Assembly: GCA_050018415.1 (NCBI GenBank)
Contig: JBEKAB010000008.1
Location: forward strand, 58,618 to 122,617
Direction of reading: 5' to 3'
From: UBA1161 sp002311745
Lineage (GTDB): Bacteria > Planctomycetota > Phycisphaerae > Tepidisphaerales > Tepidisphaeraceae
Length of the DNA stretch: 64,000 nucleotides
The notes beneath the pieces were generated by a model. It was not told the origin of the DNA. It was given only the letters and a program-made list of their open reading frames with translations, and made no database searches. The translations under genes and the position numbers were made by a program. Positions 47,533 through 56,092 of the stretch are shown in pieces (positions within the stretch are counted from its first letter, which is position 1; every line of letters begins with the position of its first letter).

Positions 47533-47743
47533 GACGTTTGGTAAAGGCGACGCTGATCAGTCGCAATCGCTGCGAAAACCCAATGACCAACCATCGATCT
47601 TCAACAACAGCATGTTTGACATCATATTCACGCTTAAGTTGCGGATCGTCGAAAACCGTTTGAGCTTCCTTAAACGAGACGCCGTGCTTCCCCCAACTGA
47701 ACGCCGCTTTGGCCGGGTCCCATTCGAATTTCAGCTCGCTCAA
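47459..47743 (-). CDS. brnT: BrnT-family ribonuclease toxin
   Basis: A 94-residue RelE-fold toxin. FEWDPAKAAFSWGKHGVSFK, then VFDDPQLKREYD and EDRWLVIGFSQRLRLISVAF, ending RIISARRATKAESGRYAQ, are the BrnT signature blocks in order. BrnT cleaves mRNA and is blocked by BrnA. Both genes lie between rpoB (57 bp upstream) and rpoC (57 bp downstream), on the same strand, so they are transcribed with the polymerase subunits. No separate promoter was spotted. Confidence 0.88.
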   Translation of the reverse strand: MSELKFEWDPAKAAFSWGKHGVSFKEAQTVFDDPQLKREYDVKHAVVEDRWLVIGFSQRLRLISVAFTKRHETIRIISARRATKAESGRYAQSL

Positions 47744-47800
47744 TCACGCTCCCTTTCGCTTTTTCATCTGGCCGGACAACCGCGCCAACGAGACGCGACC

Positions 47801-50800
47801 TCACATCAAATCCGCATCCTCGTCCTCGCGGCCCAGGCCTTTCTTCTTCTCAAGCTGGATGTTCAACCCCAGCCCGCGGATTTCGTTGCACAGCACGTCG
47901 AAGCTCACCGGCGTGCCCGCCTCCAGCGTGTTGGTCCCTTTGACCATGCTCTCGTAAATCTTCGTGCGCCCTTCCACGTCGTCGCTCTTGACCGTCAGCA
48001 GTTCCTGCAGCACGTACGCCGCCCCGTACGCCTCCAGGCCCCAGACTTCCATTTCGCCGAAACGCTGCCCGCCGGTGCGGGCCTTGCCCCCCAGCGGCTG
48101 CTGCGTGATCAGCGAATACGGCCCCGTGGCCCGCGCGTGGATCTTGTCATCCACCAGGTGGTGCAGCTTCATCATGTAGATGCAGCCGACGGTCGTTTTC
48201 TGCTCGAAGCGCTCGCCGGTGCGCCCGTCGATGAGCTGAATCTTGCCGCCGTAGGGCATGACAATGTCCAACTCCCGGGCGCCCATCGGCTTGCGGTCGG
48301 CCCTGCGCTGCTTGCGCCGCTCGCGGATGGCAGTGTTCGCCTCTTCAATGGTGCCGTGGATTTCTTCCTCGGTGGCGCCGTCGAATACCGGCGTGATCGC
48401 CTGCTGGCCCAGAACCGCCATCGCCCAGCCCAGGTGCGTTTCCAGAATCTGACCGACGTTCATGCGGCTGGGCACGCCCAGCGGGTTGAGCAAAATGTCC
48501 ACCGGCGTGCCGTCTTCCAAAAACGGCATGTCTTCCTCGGGCACGATCCGAGCGATGACGCCCTTGTTGCCGTGCCGGCCCGCCATCTTGTCGCCGACGC
48601 TCAGGGCACGCTTGGTCGCCACGTACACCTTCACCATCTCCAGCACCCCGCTGGGCAGCTCATCCCCGCGCTTCATGTGTTCCATGCGGCGGTTCTTTTC
48701 CTTCAGCATCGCTTGCACGCGCGGCCAGAACCGGCTGTGCGTGTTCAGCGCCTGCTCCTTGGCCTCCTTGCTCCCCTTGATCCAGTCGGTGCTGAAGCCC
48801 TCGATCTGCTCCAGGATGACGTCGGCGCTATCCGACTGGCCCACCTTCTGCCGCGTCCCCGGGTCCACCATCTGCTGACCCGACACCTCGTTGATCTCCG
48901 CGATCATCTGCTTGAAGATGCCGATGGCCCGCAGGTTCATCTCCTTTTCGTAGCGGTCGATGTCTCTCCGCAGCGCCTTTTTCTGATCGTCCGTCATGTG
49001 CATGCGGCGGCTGAAGCGCTGCGCGTTGATGACCACGCCCTCTTCCCCCGCCGGCATCTCCAGCGAGTCGTTCTTCACGTCCTCCCCGGCACGACCGAAG
49101 ATCGCGTGCAGCAATTTCTCCTCGGGCGTCAGCTCGCTCTTGCTCTTGGGCGCGATCTTGCCCACCAGGATGTCGCCCGGCCCCACGCGCGTGCCGACGC
49201 GCACCACGCCGTTCTCGTCCAAGTTGGCCAGCGCCCGCTCCGAAACGTTGGGGATGTCGCGGGTGAACTCCTCGCGCCCCAGCTTCGTCTCGCGGATTTC
49301 CACGTCGTACTGCTCGATGTGGAGGGAGGTGAAGACGTCCTCCTTGACCAGGCGCTGGCTGATCACGATCGCGTCCTCGAAGTTGTAGCCGTCGTAGGTC
49401 AGGAACGCGACCAGGACGTTGCGCCCCAGCGCCAGCTCCCCCTGATGCGTCGCGGCGCCGTCGGCGATGATTTGCCCCTTCTTGACCCGCTGGCCCTTCT
49501 TGACCACCGGCCGCTGGTTCAGGCACGTGCGCTCGTTGAGGCCCACGAACTTGCGCAGGATGTACTCGTCGGCGTTGTCGATCAGGATGCGCGAGGAGTC
49601 GACGTACGTGATCGCGCCGCCGCGCTCGGCGCGGATCACCATGCCGCTGTTCTGCGCCACCGGCCGCTCCATGCCCGTGCTGACGATCGGCGGCTCGGTG
49701 CGCAGCAGCGGCACCGCCTGCCGCTGCATGTTGCTGCCCATCAACGCCCGGTTGGCGTCGTCGTGCTCCAGGAACGGAATCAGCGCCGCCGAGACCGACA
49801 CCGTCTGCCGCGGGCTGATGTCCACGTACTGCACGTCCCGGCTCGGAACCGTGGCCAGGTCCCCCTGCACCCGCGCCAGCACCAGCCCCTTGCGAAGCAC
49901 ATCGTCCTTTTCCACCACGTCCGGCGGCCCCAAAATCGCCTTCATCTCCTCATCGGCGCGCAGGTACTTGTGCTCGCCGTTGACCCTGCCGTCCTTGGCC
50001 ACGCGGTACGGCGTGATCAAAAAGCCGTATTCGTCGATGTCGCTATAGATCGACAGTGACGCGATCAGCCCGATGTTCGTGCCTTCGGGCGTTTCGATCG
50101 GACAGATTCGACCGTAGTGCGATATGTGCACGTCGCGCACCTCGAACCCGGCGCGCTTGCGGTTCAGACCCCCCGGACCCAGCGCCGACAAACGCCGCTC
50201 GTGCGTGAGCTGGCTCAGCGGATTGGTCTGGTCCACCACCTGCGACAACTCGCCTCGGCCGAAGAAAAAGTCGATCGAGCTGCTGATGCTCTTGGAATTG
50301 ACCAACTCCGCGATCCGCCCCAGCTCGTTGGGGTCCTTGAGGCTCATCCGCTCCTGAACCGTGCGCTTCAGCTTCAAGAATCCCTTGCGCAGCTCCTCGC
50401 TGGCCAGCTCGTCGATCGTGCGCAGCCGTCGATTGCCCAGGTGGTCGATGTCATCCACGTATCCTTCGCCGCTGCGCAGCTTGAACATGTACTTCAGCGA
50501 GTTGACCAAGTCCTCGCTGCGCAGGGTCATGACGGATTCCGGCACGTTCTGGTCGAACTTGCGGTTGATGCGGAACCGGCCCACCCGGCCCAAGCGATAG
50601 CGGTTCTCGTCGAAGAACTTCTCCTCAAACAGCGTCTGGGCCTTGTCCAGTTGCGGCGGGTTGCCCGGTCGCAGCCGGGCGTAAATCTTCAACAGCGCGT
50701 TCTGATGCTCGTTGAAATCCTTGGTCGCGATGATGTTGTCCTCGGCCAGCGTGTTGAGGATCAGCGGATCGCTGACCTTGGTCACCGCCTCGACGCCCTT

Positions 50801-51592
50801 GAGATTGCTGGCCTGAATCTTGTTGATCGCCTCGCTGATCTGCGCTCCCGCCTTGACCAGTTCCTCGCCGCTTTCGGTATCGATGATCGCCGACGCGGCG
50901 TAGTAGCCGGCCTGAAGCTGACCGACCTTGACCGTTTCCACCGAATAAAACTCGCGGATGATCGCTTCCGTCGTGCCAAACTTCGGGTCCAAAGCGCGCA
51001 GGAACGTCGTCGCGGGAATCTTGCTGCTCTGGTCGATGCGCACCGCCAGCGAATCCTTCTTGGTCACCGAGCATTCGATCCAGCTTCCGCGTTCGGGGAT
51101 GATGCGGCAGCCGTGCAGCGGCCGGTCCCCCTCCTGCACCTCGACCAGAAAGTCCACGCCCGGCGAGCGGTGAAGCTGATTCACGATCACGCGCTCGGCG
51201 CCGTTGATGATGAACTCCCCGCCGCCGATCATGATCGGGATTTCACCCAGGTAGATCGAATCCTCCACCAACTCGTCCTTGTCCTTGCGGACCAGGCGCA
51301 CCTGAATGCGGAACGGCATCCCGTAGGTCAGACGCAGCGCCCGGCATTCATCGGTGGTGTAACGCGGCTCGGAAAGATCGTAGCTGATGTACTCCAGGCG
51401 CAGGTTCCCGTCGTAGCTGGCGATCGGGAAGACCTCGCGGAGCAGCGCCTCCAACCCCTCGTTCTTGCGCCCGTCCGGCTTGACATCCTTCTGCAGAAAC
51501 TTCTGATACGAATGGGACTGGATGGCAATCAGGTTGGGGATCGGCAGCGAGTCGCCACGCTTGCTGAAATCGCGCGGAACGTACACTTGCAT
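47801..51592 (-). CDS. rpoB: DNA-directed RNA polymerase subunit beta
   Basis: A 1263-residue beta subunit. The N-terminal lobe starts PRDFSKRGDSLPIPNLIAIQ; the rifampicin-region part DQTNPLSQLTHERRLSALGPGGL, EVRDVHISHYGRICPIETPEGTN and the C-terminal GGKARTGGQRFGEMEVWGLEAYGA are all typical. The DQTNPLSQLTHKRRL region of other bacteria has Glu in place of Lys (THERRLS), also His and Arg at the usual rifampicin-contact positions. It has its own promoter and a structured leader, and is separate from rplL. AAAGGA precedes the ATG. Confidence 0.97.
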   Translation of the reverse strand: MQVYVPRDFSKRGDSLPIPNLIAIQSHSYQKFLQKDVKPDGRKNEGLEALLREVFPIASYDGNLRLEYISYDLSEPRYTTDECRALRLTYGMPFRIQVRLVRKDKDELVEDSIYLGEIPIMIGGGEFIINGAERVIVNQLHRSPGVDFLVEVQEGDRPLHGCRIIPERGSWIECSVTKKDSLAVRIDQSSKIPATTFLRALDPKFGTTEAIIREFYSVETVKVGQLQAGYYAASAIIDTESGEELVKAGAQISEAINKIQASNLKGVEAVTKVSDPLILNTLAEDNIIATKDFNEHQNALLKIYARLRPGNPPQLDKAQTLFEEKFFDENRYRLGRVGRFRINRKFDQNVPESVMTLRSEDLVNSLKYMFKLRSGEGYVDDIDHLGNRRLRTIDELASEELRKGFLKLKRTVQERMSLKDPNELGRIAELVNSKSISSSIDFFFGRGELSQVVDQTNPLSQLTHERRLSALGPGGLNRKRAGFEVRDVHISHYGRICPIETPEGTNIGLIASLSIYSDIDEYGFLITPYRVAKDGRVNGEHKYLRADEEMKAILGPPDVVEKDDVLRKGLVLARVQGDLATVPSRDVQYVDISPRQTVSVSAALIPFLEHDDANRALMGSNMQRQAVPLLRTEPPIVSTGMERPVAQNSGMVIRAERGGAITYVDSSRILIDNADEYILRKFVGLNERTCLNQRPVVKKGQRVKKGQIIADGAATHQGELALGRNVLVAFLTYDGYNFEDAIVISQRLVKEDVFTSLHIEQYDVEIRETKLGREEFTRDIPNVSERALANLDENGVVRVGTRVGPGDILVGKIAPKSKSELTPEEKLLHAIFGRAGEDVKNDSLEMPAGEEGVVINAQRFSRRMHMTDDQKKALRRDIDRYEKEMNLRAIGIFKQMIAEINEVSGQQMVDPGTRQKVGQSDSADVILEQIEGFSTDWIKGSKEAKEQALNTHSRFWPRVQAMLKEKNRRMEHMKRGDELPSGVLEMVKVYVATKRALSVGDKMAGRHGNKGVIARIVPEEDMPFLEDGTPVDILLNPLGVPSRMNVGQILETHLGWAMAVLGQQAITPVFDGATEEEIHGTIEEANTAIRERRKQRRADRKPMGARELDIVMPYGGKIQLIDGRTGERFEQKTTVGCIYMMKLHHLVDDKIHARATGPYSLITQQPLGGKARTGGQRFGEMEVWGLEAYGAAYVLQELLTVKSDDVEGRTKIYESMVKGTNTLEAGTPVSFDVLCNEIRGLGLNIQLEKKKGLGREDEDADLM

Positions 51593-51651
51593 CAGAGATT
51601 CCTTTGGACAAGTCCTTGAAAGGCCATGGATTGCGCTAAACTGACAAAATT

Positions 51652-51816
51652 AGCCGCCTACTGGAAAGTTAAGCGGCTTTATCATCCGGAGCACTTGCTG
51701 TTGGGCGCCCGGAAATTGCTCTAAGTTGAACACCCGCAACAACTAAAAAGTTGTCTCCCGGCATAAAAAAAGTAACAGCCCAGAATCTTCCCCTCTCGTC
51801 CGATTAGGAAGATTCT
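51652..51816 (-). promoter_or_regulatory. Structured rpoB leader with three hairpins
   Basis: In the roughly 270-nt untranslated leader, three inverted repeats are seen: AGAATCTTCC / GGAAGATTCT (51782-51791 and 51807-51816, 10 bp, 15-nt loop); ACAACT / AGTTGT (51739-51744 and 51749-51754, 4-nt loop); AGCCGC / GCGGCT (51652-51657 and 51673-51678). Seven U residues lie about 10 nt downstream of the first hairpin. The arrangement could be an attenuator or the target of a regulator; which one cannot be told. Confidence 0.6.
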
Positions 51817-51868
51817 TGCCGTTTACACCGAGATTATTTAGTCTCTTTTGCCAAAAGCGACTGCAAGG

Positions 51869-51897
51869 AGTTTAGTGAACCCCCCGGCGATTGTCAA
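51869..51897 (-). promoter_or_regulatory. rpoB promoter
   Basis: On the minus strand TTGACA (51897-51892), 17-nt spacer, TAAACT (51874-51869): a near-consensus housekeeping-sigma promoter. Predicted start near 51862. The remaining part of the rplL-rpoB spacer (51898-52035) holds nothing else obvious. Confidence 0.75.
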
Positions 51898-52035
51898 TAA
51901 TAAATTGACCGCCAACCCTGCCAATCAGCCCTATTTGCCGCTGCGCCGATGGCGTCGGCCACCGGCATCGCGTACCCCTCAACCTCAAAACTGACGTAGC
52001 AGTCGTGCCGCCAAGGGCGGCCACCCGGCAGAGCT

Positions 52036-52446
52036 TCACTTCAGTTCTACCGCCGCGCCCTGGTCCTCCAGCTCCTTCTTGAGTTTCTCCGCATCGGCCT
52101 TGGGCAGAGCCTCCTTGACGGTCTTGGGTGCCCCTTCGACCAGGTCCTTAGCTTCCTTGAGGCCCAGGTTGGTCGCGCTGCGGACGACCTTGATGACGTT
52201 GATCTTCTTGTCCCCCGCCGCTTTCAAGATGACGTCGAAAGTGGTTTTTTCCTCTGCCGCCGCGGCCGCCCCGCCCGCCGCAGCGCCGCCCGCCGCCGCG
52301 CCGCCGGCCGCCATCACCACGCCCCCCGCCGCCGGCTCAATCCCGTACGCTTCCTTCAAGTAGGCGTTGAATTCCACCGCTTCCTTCAGTGTCAGTTCCA
52401 CCACTTCGTCAGCCAACTTCTTAACTTTCGCTGAAACCTCTGCCAT
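52036..52446 (-). CDS. rplL: 50S ribosomal protein L7/L12
   Basis: A 136-residue L7/L12, the flexible stalk protein that recruits translational GTPases. The N-terminal dimerisation helix (KLADEVVELTLKEAVEFNAYL), an Ala/Gly-rich hinge (about residues 40-62), and the C-terminal domain with KTTFDVILKAAGDKKINVIK and GLKEAKDLVEGAPKTVKE are present. It follows rplJ by 125 bp. The hinge, rich in Ala-Gly repeats, is longer than the E. coli one. Confidence 0.97.
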   Translation of the reverse strand: MAEVSAKVKKLADEVVELTLKEAVEFNAYLKEAYGIEPAAGGVVMAAGGAAAGGAAAGGAAAAAEEKTTFDVILKAAGDKKINVIKVVRSATNLGLKEAKDLVEGAPKTVKEALPKADAEKLKKELEDQGAAVELK

Positions 52447-52571
52447 GACTTTGTTCTCCGAGCCGTATCGGGGCTCAACCGTGTCGAAACTCCTGTCCCG
52501 CCCGAGAACTCATCTCACAGTGAGACGATTTAACCCCGCAGGGATAATCGGACCGCCGGACCTATGTTTTT

Positions 52572-53129
52572 TCATGAGCCCGGCGCCGGGACTGGCGCCG
52601 CGGCTTCTTTGGCTTTGGCTTTTTCCTCGATGCTCTTGATCACGCCCGCCATCCTGCGGGCCGGGCTTGCGACGGCGCCGGCCAGCCTTCGTCCCGCAGC
52701 AGCGATCGCCGCGGCGATCAGCGCGATCGCCTCCTCGCGCGTCGGGAACTTGCTCACCTGCTCGACGCCCTTGTCGCCGATGTAGACCTCGCCGTCGAAA
52801 AAGATGCCGCGCAGCTCCAGCTTCTCGTCGCTTTTCTTGGCCTCCACCAGCAGACGCGCGATCGTCGAGATGCTCGACTTGCCATAGACCAGCGCGCTGG
52901 GCCCATCCAAAAGGCCTTGGAAGCCCTTGAGCTTGCCGCTTTGCGTGGCGCGCTTCACCAGCGTGTTCTTGACCACCGTCATGCGCACGCCTTTTTCGCG
53001 CAGCTTGCGGCGAAGCTGGTTGTTCTTCAGGCCGCTGATCCCGCGCGGACTGATCACCGCCAGCGCCTCCACGCCGTCGAACTTCTTGGCCAGTTCCTTC
53101 TCGATCAGGCTTTTGACTTTCTTGCTCAT
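52572..53129 (-). CDS. rplJ: 50S ribosomal protein L10
   Basis: A 185-residue L10, the stalk base that binds 23S rRNA and L7/L12 dimers. The N-terminus KKVKSLIEKELAKKFDGVEA and the RKLREKGVRMTVVKNTLVKR region match the family; the C-terminal helix for L7/L12 binding is followed by a Lys/Ala/Pro tail. A heptamer repeat lies upstream between it and rplA, where the autoregulatory L10 leader is often found; no such leader was recognised. Confidence 0.95.
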   Translation of the reverse strand: MSKKVKSLIEKELAKKFDGVEALAVISPRGISGLKNNQLRRKLREKGVRMTVVKNTLVKRATQSGKLKGFQGLLDGPSALVYGKSSISTIARLLVEAKKSDEKLELRGIFFDGEVYIGDKGVEQVSKFPTREEAIALIAAAIAAAGRRLAGAVASPARRMAGVIKSIEEKAKAKEAAAPVPAPGS

Positions 53130-53133
53130 TGCA

Positions 53134-53222
53134 CATTAGTTGCTAGTGGCTGGTAGCTAGTTGCTGGATGGGAACGACGCGCGTCGTCCGTACGAGCAAC
53201 TAGCAACTCGCAACTAACAACT
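53134..53222. repeat. AGTTGCT-type repeat in the rplA-rplJ spacer
   Basis: The unit AGTTGCT recurs at 53138, 53159 and, inverted as AGCAACT, at 53195, 53202 (AGCAACT) and as CGCAACT, so the spacer can fold back. In the middle is the perfect 14-bp palindrome ACGACGCGCGTCGT (53174-53187). The repeat unit is the same as that after infB, 36 kb away. Confidence 0.75.
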
Positions 53223-53228
53223 TCCCTA

Positions 53229-53921
53229 TCATTGCACCACCAAGTTCACTGCGGGCGTCATCGAGCCTTTGAGCACCACTTTCTTGATGAACGTTCCCTT
53301 GGACGCCTGCGGCTTCATGCGGTGGATCTGCGCCACCATGGCGTTGATGTTGTCCACCAACTTTGGCTTCTCGAAACTCATTTTCCCCACGACGCTGTGC
53401 ACGTTGCCGCCGGCGTCGTTGCGGAACTCGATCTTTCCCGCCGCGTATTCCTTCACCGCCGCGGCGATGTCCGGCGTCACCGTGCCCGCCTTGGGCGAGG
53501 GCATCAGCCCCTTGGGCCCCAGCACTTTGCCCAACCGCCCGACAAACCGCATCATGTCCGGCGTCGCCACCGCCACGTCAAAATCGGTGAAATTTTCCTT
53601 TTCGATCGCCGCCACCAGCTCCTGTCCCCCGGCCCGCACCGCTCCCGCCGCCGTCGCCGCCGCCGTCAGATGCTCCGGGCAAAACGCCACCACACGCTTG
53701 GCCTTGCCGATCCCGTGCGGCAACGACAGCGAGCCGCGAATCATCTGATCCGCCTGCTTGGCGTCGATGCCCAACGCGAAAATCAACTCCACCGATTGAT
53801 CGAACTTCGTCGGCGGAAACGTCTTGAGCACCTCAACGCCCTGCTCCACCGCCACCGGCTCTGCCGAGGCCTTCTTCATCGCTTGCTTGTAACGCTTGGA
53901 TCGCTTGAGTGTGACTGGCAT
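53229..53921 (-). CDS. rplA: 50S ribosomal protein L1
   Basis: A 230-residue L1, part of the L1 stalk that moves deacylated tRNA out of the ribosome. FDQSVELIFALGIDAKQADQ, the SLPHGIGKAKRVVAFCPEH region, GRLGKVLGPKGLMPSPKAGT and FRNDAGGNVHSVVGKMSFEK are diagnostic. It often represses its own operon by binding the leader mRNA. It follows rplK by 78 bp. Confidence 0.96.
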   Translation of the reverse strand: MPVTLKRSKRYKQAMKKASAEPVAVEQGVEVLKTFPPTKFDQSVELIFALGIDAKQADQMIRGSLSLPHGIGKAKRVVAFCPEHLTAAATAAGAVRAGGQELVAAIEKENFTDFDVAVATPDMMRFVGRLGKVLGPKGLMPSPKAGTVTPDIAAAVKEYAAGKIEFRNDAGGNVHSVVGKMSFEKPKLVDNINAMVAQIHRMKPQASKGTFIKKVVLKGSMTPAVNLVVQ

Positions 53922-53999
53922 GTCTGATCTCGCTCCTTCACTGCGGGAAAGCTCCCGCCGAAGCTCCCACTGTTTGGGCCCGTGGTCCGGCCACTGCGT

Positions 54000-54428
54000 T
54001 TATCCTTCCACCGTAATCCCCATGCTCCTTGCCGTGCCGGCAATGATCCGCGCCGCATGGTCCTCGTCGAACGCGTTCAGGTCCTTGACCTTCTCCTTGG
54101 CGATGGCCTTGCACTGGGCCATGGTGACTGTGCCGATTTTGTTCTTGTTGGGCTCTCCGCTGCCCTTTTCCGCCTTGACCGCCTCCTTGAGCAGCACGCT
54201 GGCCGGCGGGCTCTTCAACTCGATGTCGAAGGTGCGGTCCTTGTACACCGTTACCAGGCAGCCGATCACCTTGCCCTTCATGTGCGCCGACATGGCATTG
54301 AACCGCTGGATGAACTGCCCCGGGTTGACGCCGTGCTGCCCCAGGGCCGGCCCAATCGGCGGCGCCGGCGTCGCGGTCCCTCCGGGCGCTTGCAGCTTGA
54401 ACTGAACCGTGATCTCCTTTTTCGCCAT
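54000..54428 (-). CDS. rplK: 50S ribosomal protein L11
   Basis: A 142-residue L11, which binds the GTPase-associated region of 23S r[43 protein letters not shown] and [20 protein letters not shown] are typical, with the hinge between the two domains near [10 protein letters not shown]. First gene of rplK-rplA-rplJ-rplL. nusG and secE, usually just upstream, are not here; a divergent lysine aminotransferase takes their place. Confidence 0.97.
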
Positions 54429-54454
54429 ACGCCATTCCAAATTAAGGGGCGGGA

Positions 54455-54483
54455 ATGCTAACACCTCGCCCCGCCGTTGACAA
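54455..54483 (-). promoter_or_regulatory. Promoter of the rplK operon
   Basis: On the minus strand TTGTCA (54483-54478), 17-nt spacer, TAGCAT (54460-54455), preceded by TGT so it has an extended -10. Predicted start about 20 nt before the rplK ATG. A perfect 6-bp hairpin GCGGCC-AAA-GGCCGC (54484-54498) touches the -35 box. Confidence 0.75.
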
Positions 54484-54510
54484 GCGGCCAAAGGCCGCCG
54501 CTCTCTTCAT

Positions 54511-54541
54511 GCTTCACGTTTTCACGTTTCACGGTTCACGT
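54511..54541 (+). repeat. TTCACG direct repeats upstream of lat
   Basis: TTCACG occurs four times, at 54513, 54521, 54528 and 54535 (spacings 8, 7, 7). The second copy coincides with the candidate -35 element of the following gene. Confidence 0.7.
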
Positions 54542-54549
54542 CTTAGAAT
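54521..54549 (+). promoter_or_regulatory. Candidate lat promoter, leaderless
   Basis: TTCACG (54521-54526), 17-nt spacer, TAGAAT (54544-54549). The start of transcription would be at about 54556, which is the A of the ATG, and no Shine-Dalgarno precedes it. Confidence 0.45.
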
Positions 54550-54555
54550 ACGCCC

Positions 54556-55863
54556 ATGCCCACACGCAGCCAGCAGATGCTCGAGGAACTTGCGCGCTAC
54601 GTCGTGGCCGATCCATATCCCTTCGCCATCGACCTGGAAAAATGCCACGGGACCTGGCTGGTCACCCTCGAAGGCCGGGAGATTTTCGATTGGGCCGGAT
54701 ACTTCGGCTCCAAATTGATCGCCCACAATCACCCGGGTTTGCAGGAAGAGGCGTACCTCAAGCAGCTTGTCCTGGCCGCCAACAACAAAACCTCCAACCC
54801 GGATTTCCTCACGCCCCAGTGCCTGGAGTATTACCGCCTGCTGCACGAGCTGGCCCCCGCCTCCATGCGCCAGCCGCGGCTGGAAGTCTACGCCGTCAAC
54901 AGCGGTGCCGAAGCGGTCGAGAACATGATGAAGTACTTCATCAACCTCCATCACCAGAAGCTCAAGCACCAGGGCAAGACGCCCGCCGCCGGCAGGTTCA
55001 TCTATTTTGATCAGGCCTTCCACGGCCGCACGGTCTTCGCACTCAACGTCACGCAACTGAAGCACGATCCGGTCATCACCAAGGACTTCCACGGCATCGT
55101 CAAAGGCAACATCGAGGTGCCCTTCCCCTACACGGACAGCTCCCGCCCCGCATCCGACAACGAGCAGCGCACCGACCAGAGCCTGCAAACCATCGGGCGG
55201 ATATTGCAGACCTTCACGGATGAGATTGCCGGGATCATCGTCGAGCCGCTGCAAGGCGCCGGCGGTCATCGCGTGGCCCTGCCGCGATTTTTCGCCGGCC
55301 TCAGCGAACTCGCCTACCGCTTCGACTGCTTCCTGGGTTTCGATGAGGTGCAAACCGCCGGCGGGCAGACCGGCACCTTCTGGGCCATCGACCAATTCGA
55401 TCTGCCCCATCCCCCGCAGGCCGTGGCCTCCGCCAAGAAACTGGCCAACGGCGTGGTCTACATGCTCTATCCCATGGAAGACCGCGGCGTGCTGGACAGC
55501 ACCTGGGGCGGCTCCCTGGCCGACATGGTCCGCTTCGTCCAGGAGATGAGAATAGTCCGCCGCGAGAAGCTGATCGAGCAAGTCCCCGCCAAGTCCGCCC
55601 GCCTGCGCAGCGGCCTTGAGCAACTGGCCCAAAAATTCCCGCAGAAAATCTACAACCCCCGCGGCATGGGCTTGTACCAGGGCTTCAGCCTGCGCCCATC
55701 GCTGAGCACCGCCGAGTTTCTCAACGCAGCATTGGAGAAAGAGTCCCTCCTCCTCCTGGCCGCCGGTGGACAGAGCATCCGCATGCGCCCGTCCCTGAGC
55801 GTGAGCCTCGAGGAAATCGACTTATTTGTCGAAAAGCTGGATCGGTGTTTGGCCACGCTGTAG
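54556..55863 (+). CDS. lat: L-lysine 6-transaminase (lysine aminotransferase)
   Basis: A 435-residue PLP enzyme (fold type I, class III) that converts lysine plus 2-oxoglutarate to alpha-aminoadipate semialdehyde and glutamate. Phosphate loop NSGAEAVENMMKY at 115-127, Asp263 in FDEVQTAGGQTG, Schiff-base Lys294 or 295 in VASAKKLANG. The two-residue AKKL signature and the length place it with Lat rather than with ornithine or GABA aminotransferases. No lysine-degradation gene is nearby. Divergent from rplK. Confidence 0.9.
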   Translation: MPTRSQQMLEELARYVVADPYPFAIDLEKCHGTWLVTLEGREIFDWAGYFGSKLIAHNHPGLQEEAYLKQLVLAANNKTSNPDFLTPQCLEYYRLLHELAPASMRQPRLEVYAVNSGAEAVENMMKYFINLHHQKLKHQGKTPAAGRFIYFDQAFHGRTVFALNVTQLKHDPVITKDFHGIVKGNIEVPFPYTDSSRPASDNEQRTDQSLQTIGRILQTFTDEIAGIIVEPLQGAGGHRVALPRFFAGLSELAYRFDCFLGFDEVQTAGGQTGTFWAIDQFDLPHPPQAVASAKKLANGVVYMLYPMEDRGVLDSTWGGSLADMVRFVQEMRIVRREKLIEQVPAKSARLRSGLEQLAQKFPQKIYNPRGMGLYQGFSLRPSLSTAEFLNAALEKESLLLLAAGGQSIRMRPSLSVSLEEIDLFVEKLDRCLATL

Positions 55864-55880
55864 CTGGGGAAATTCGATTT

Positions 55881-56014
55881 CACCACGGAGTCACGGAGGC
55901 CAACTTGTTCCATGACGCCGTTCGCTTAAATCTGAGCCTTAGAATTTCGACGAGCTAACTCGGTTGTACCCCGATCGAAATCAGCGCCTCCGTGGCTCCG
56001 TGCCTCCGTGGTTG
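55881..56014. repeat. CACGGAG hairpin repeat, copy A
   Basis: A 134-bp element with octamer-built ends: CACGGAGT and CACGGAGG on the left, and on the right GCCTCCGTGGCTCCGTGCCTCCGTGG (55986-56011) reversed. Inner block GTTCGCTTAAATC at 55919-55931, inner inverted repeat TTTCGA/TCGAAA (55945-55950, 55975-55980). It is about 80 percent like copy B by eye but its left arm has one octamer fewer. Confidence 0.9.
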
Positions 56015-56092
56015 TATGTCGAGGACGCTACCTGCATAGGCGCAATGCCGACCCCGCATATAATGCCGCGCACGCGCTAGGAGGCTGCCACC

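Noticed and set aside
47531..50059. Open frame of about 840 codons opposite rpoB
   Set aside because: It is antisense to rpoB and has composition rich in His/Arg/Leu, as expected from a GC-rich complement.
52447..53228. L10-type autoregulatory leader
   Set aside because: The spacer before rplJ holds repeats instead; no kink-turn or characteristic fold was recognised.
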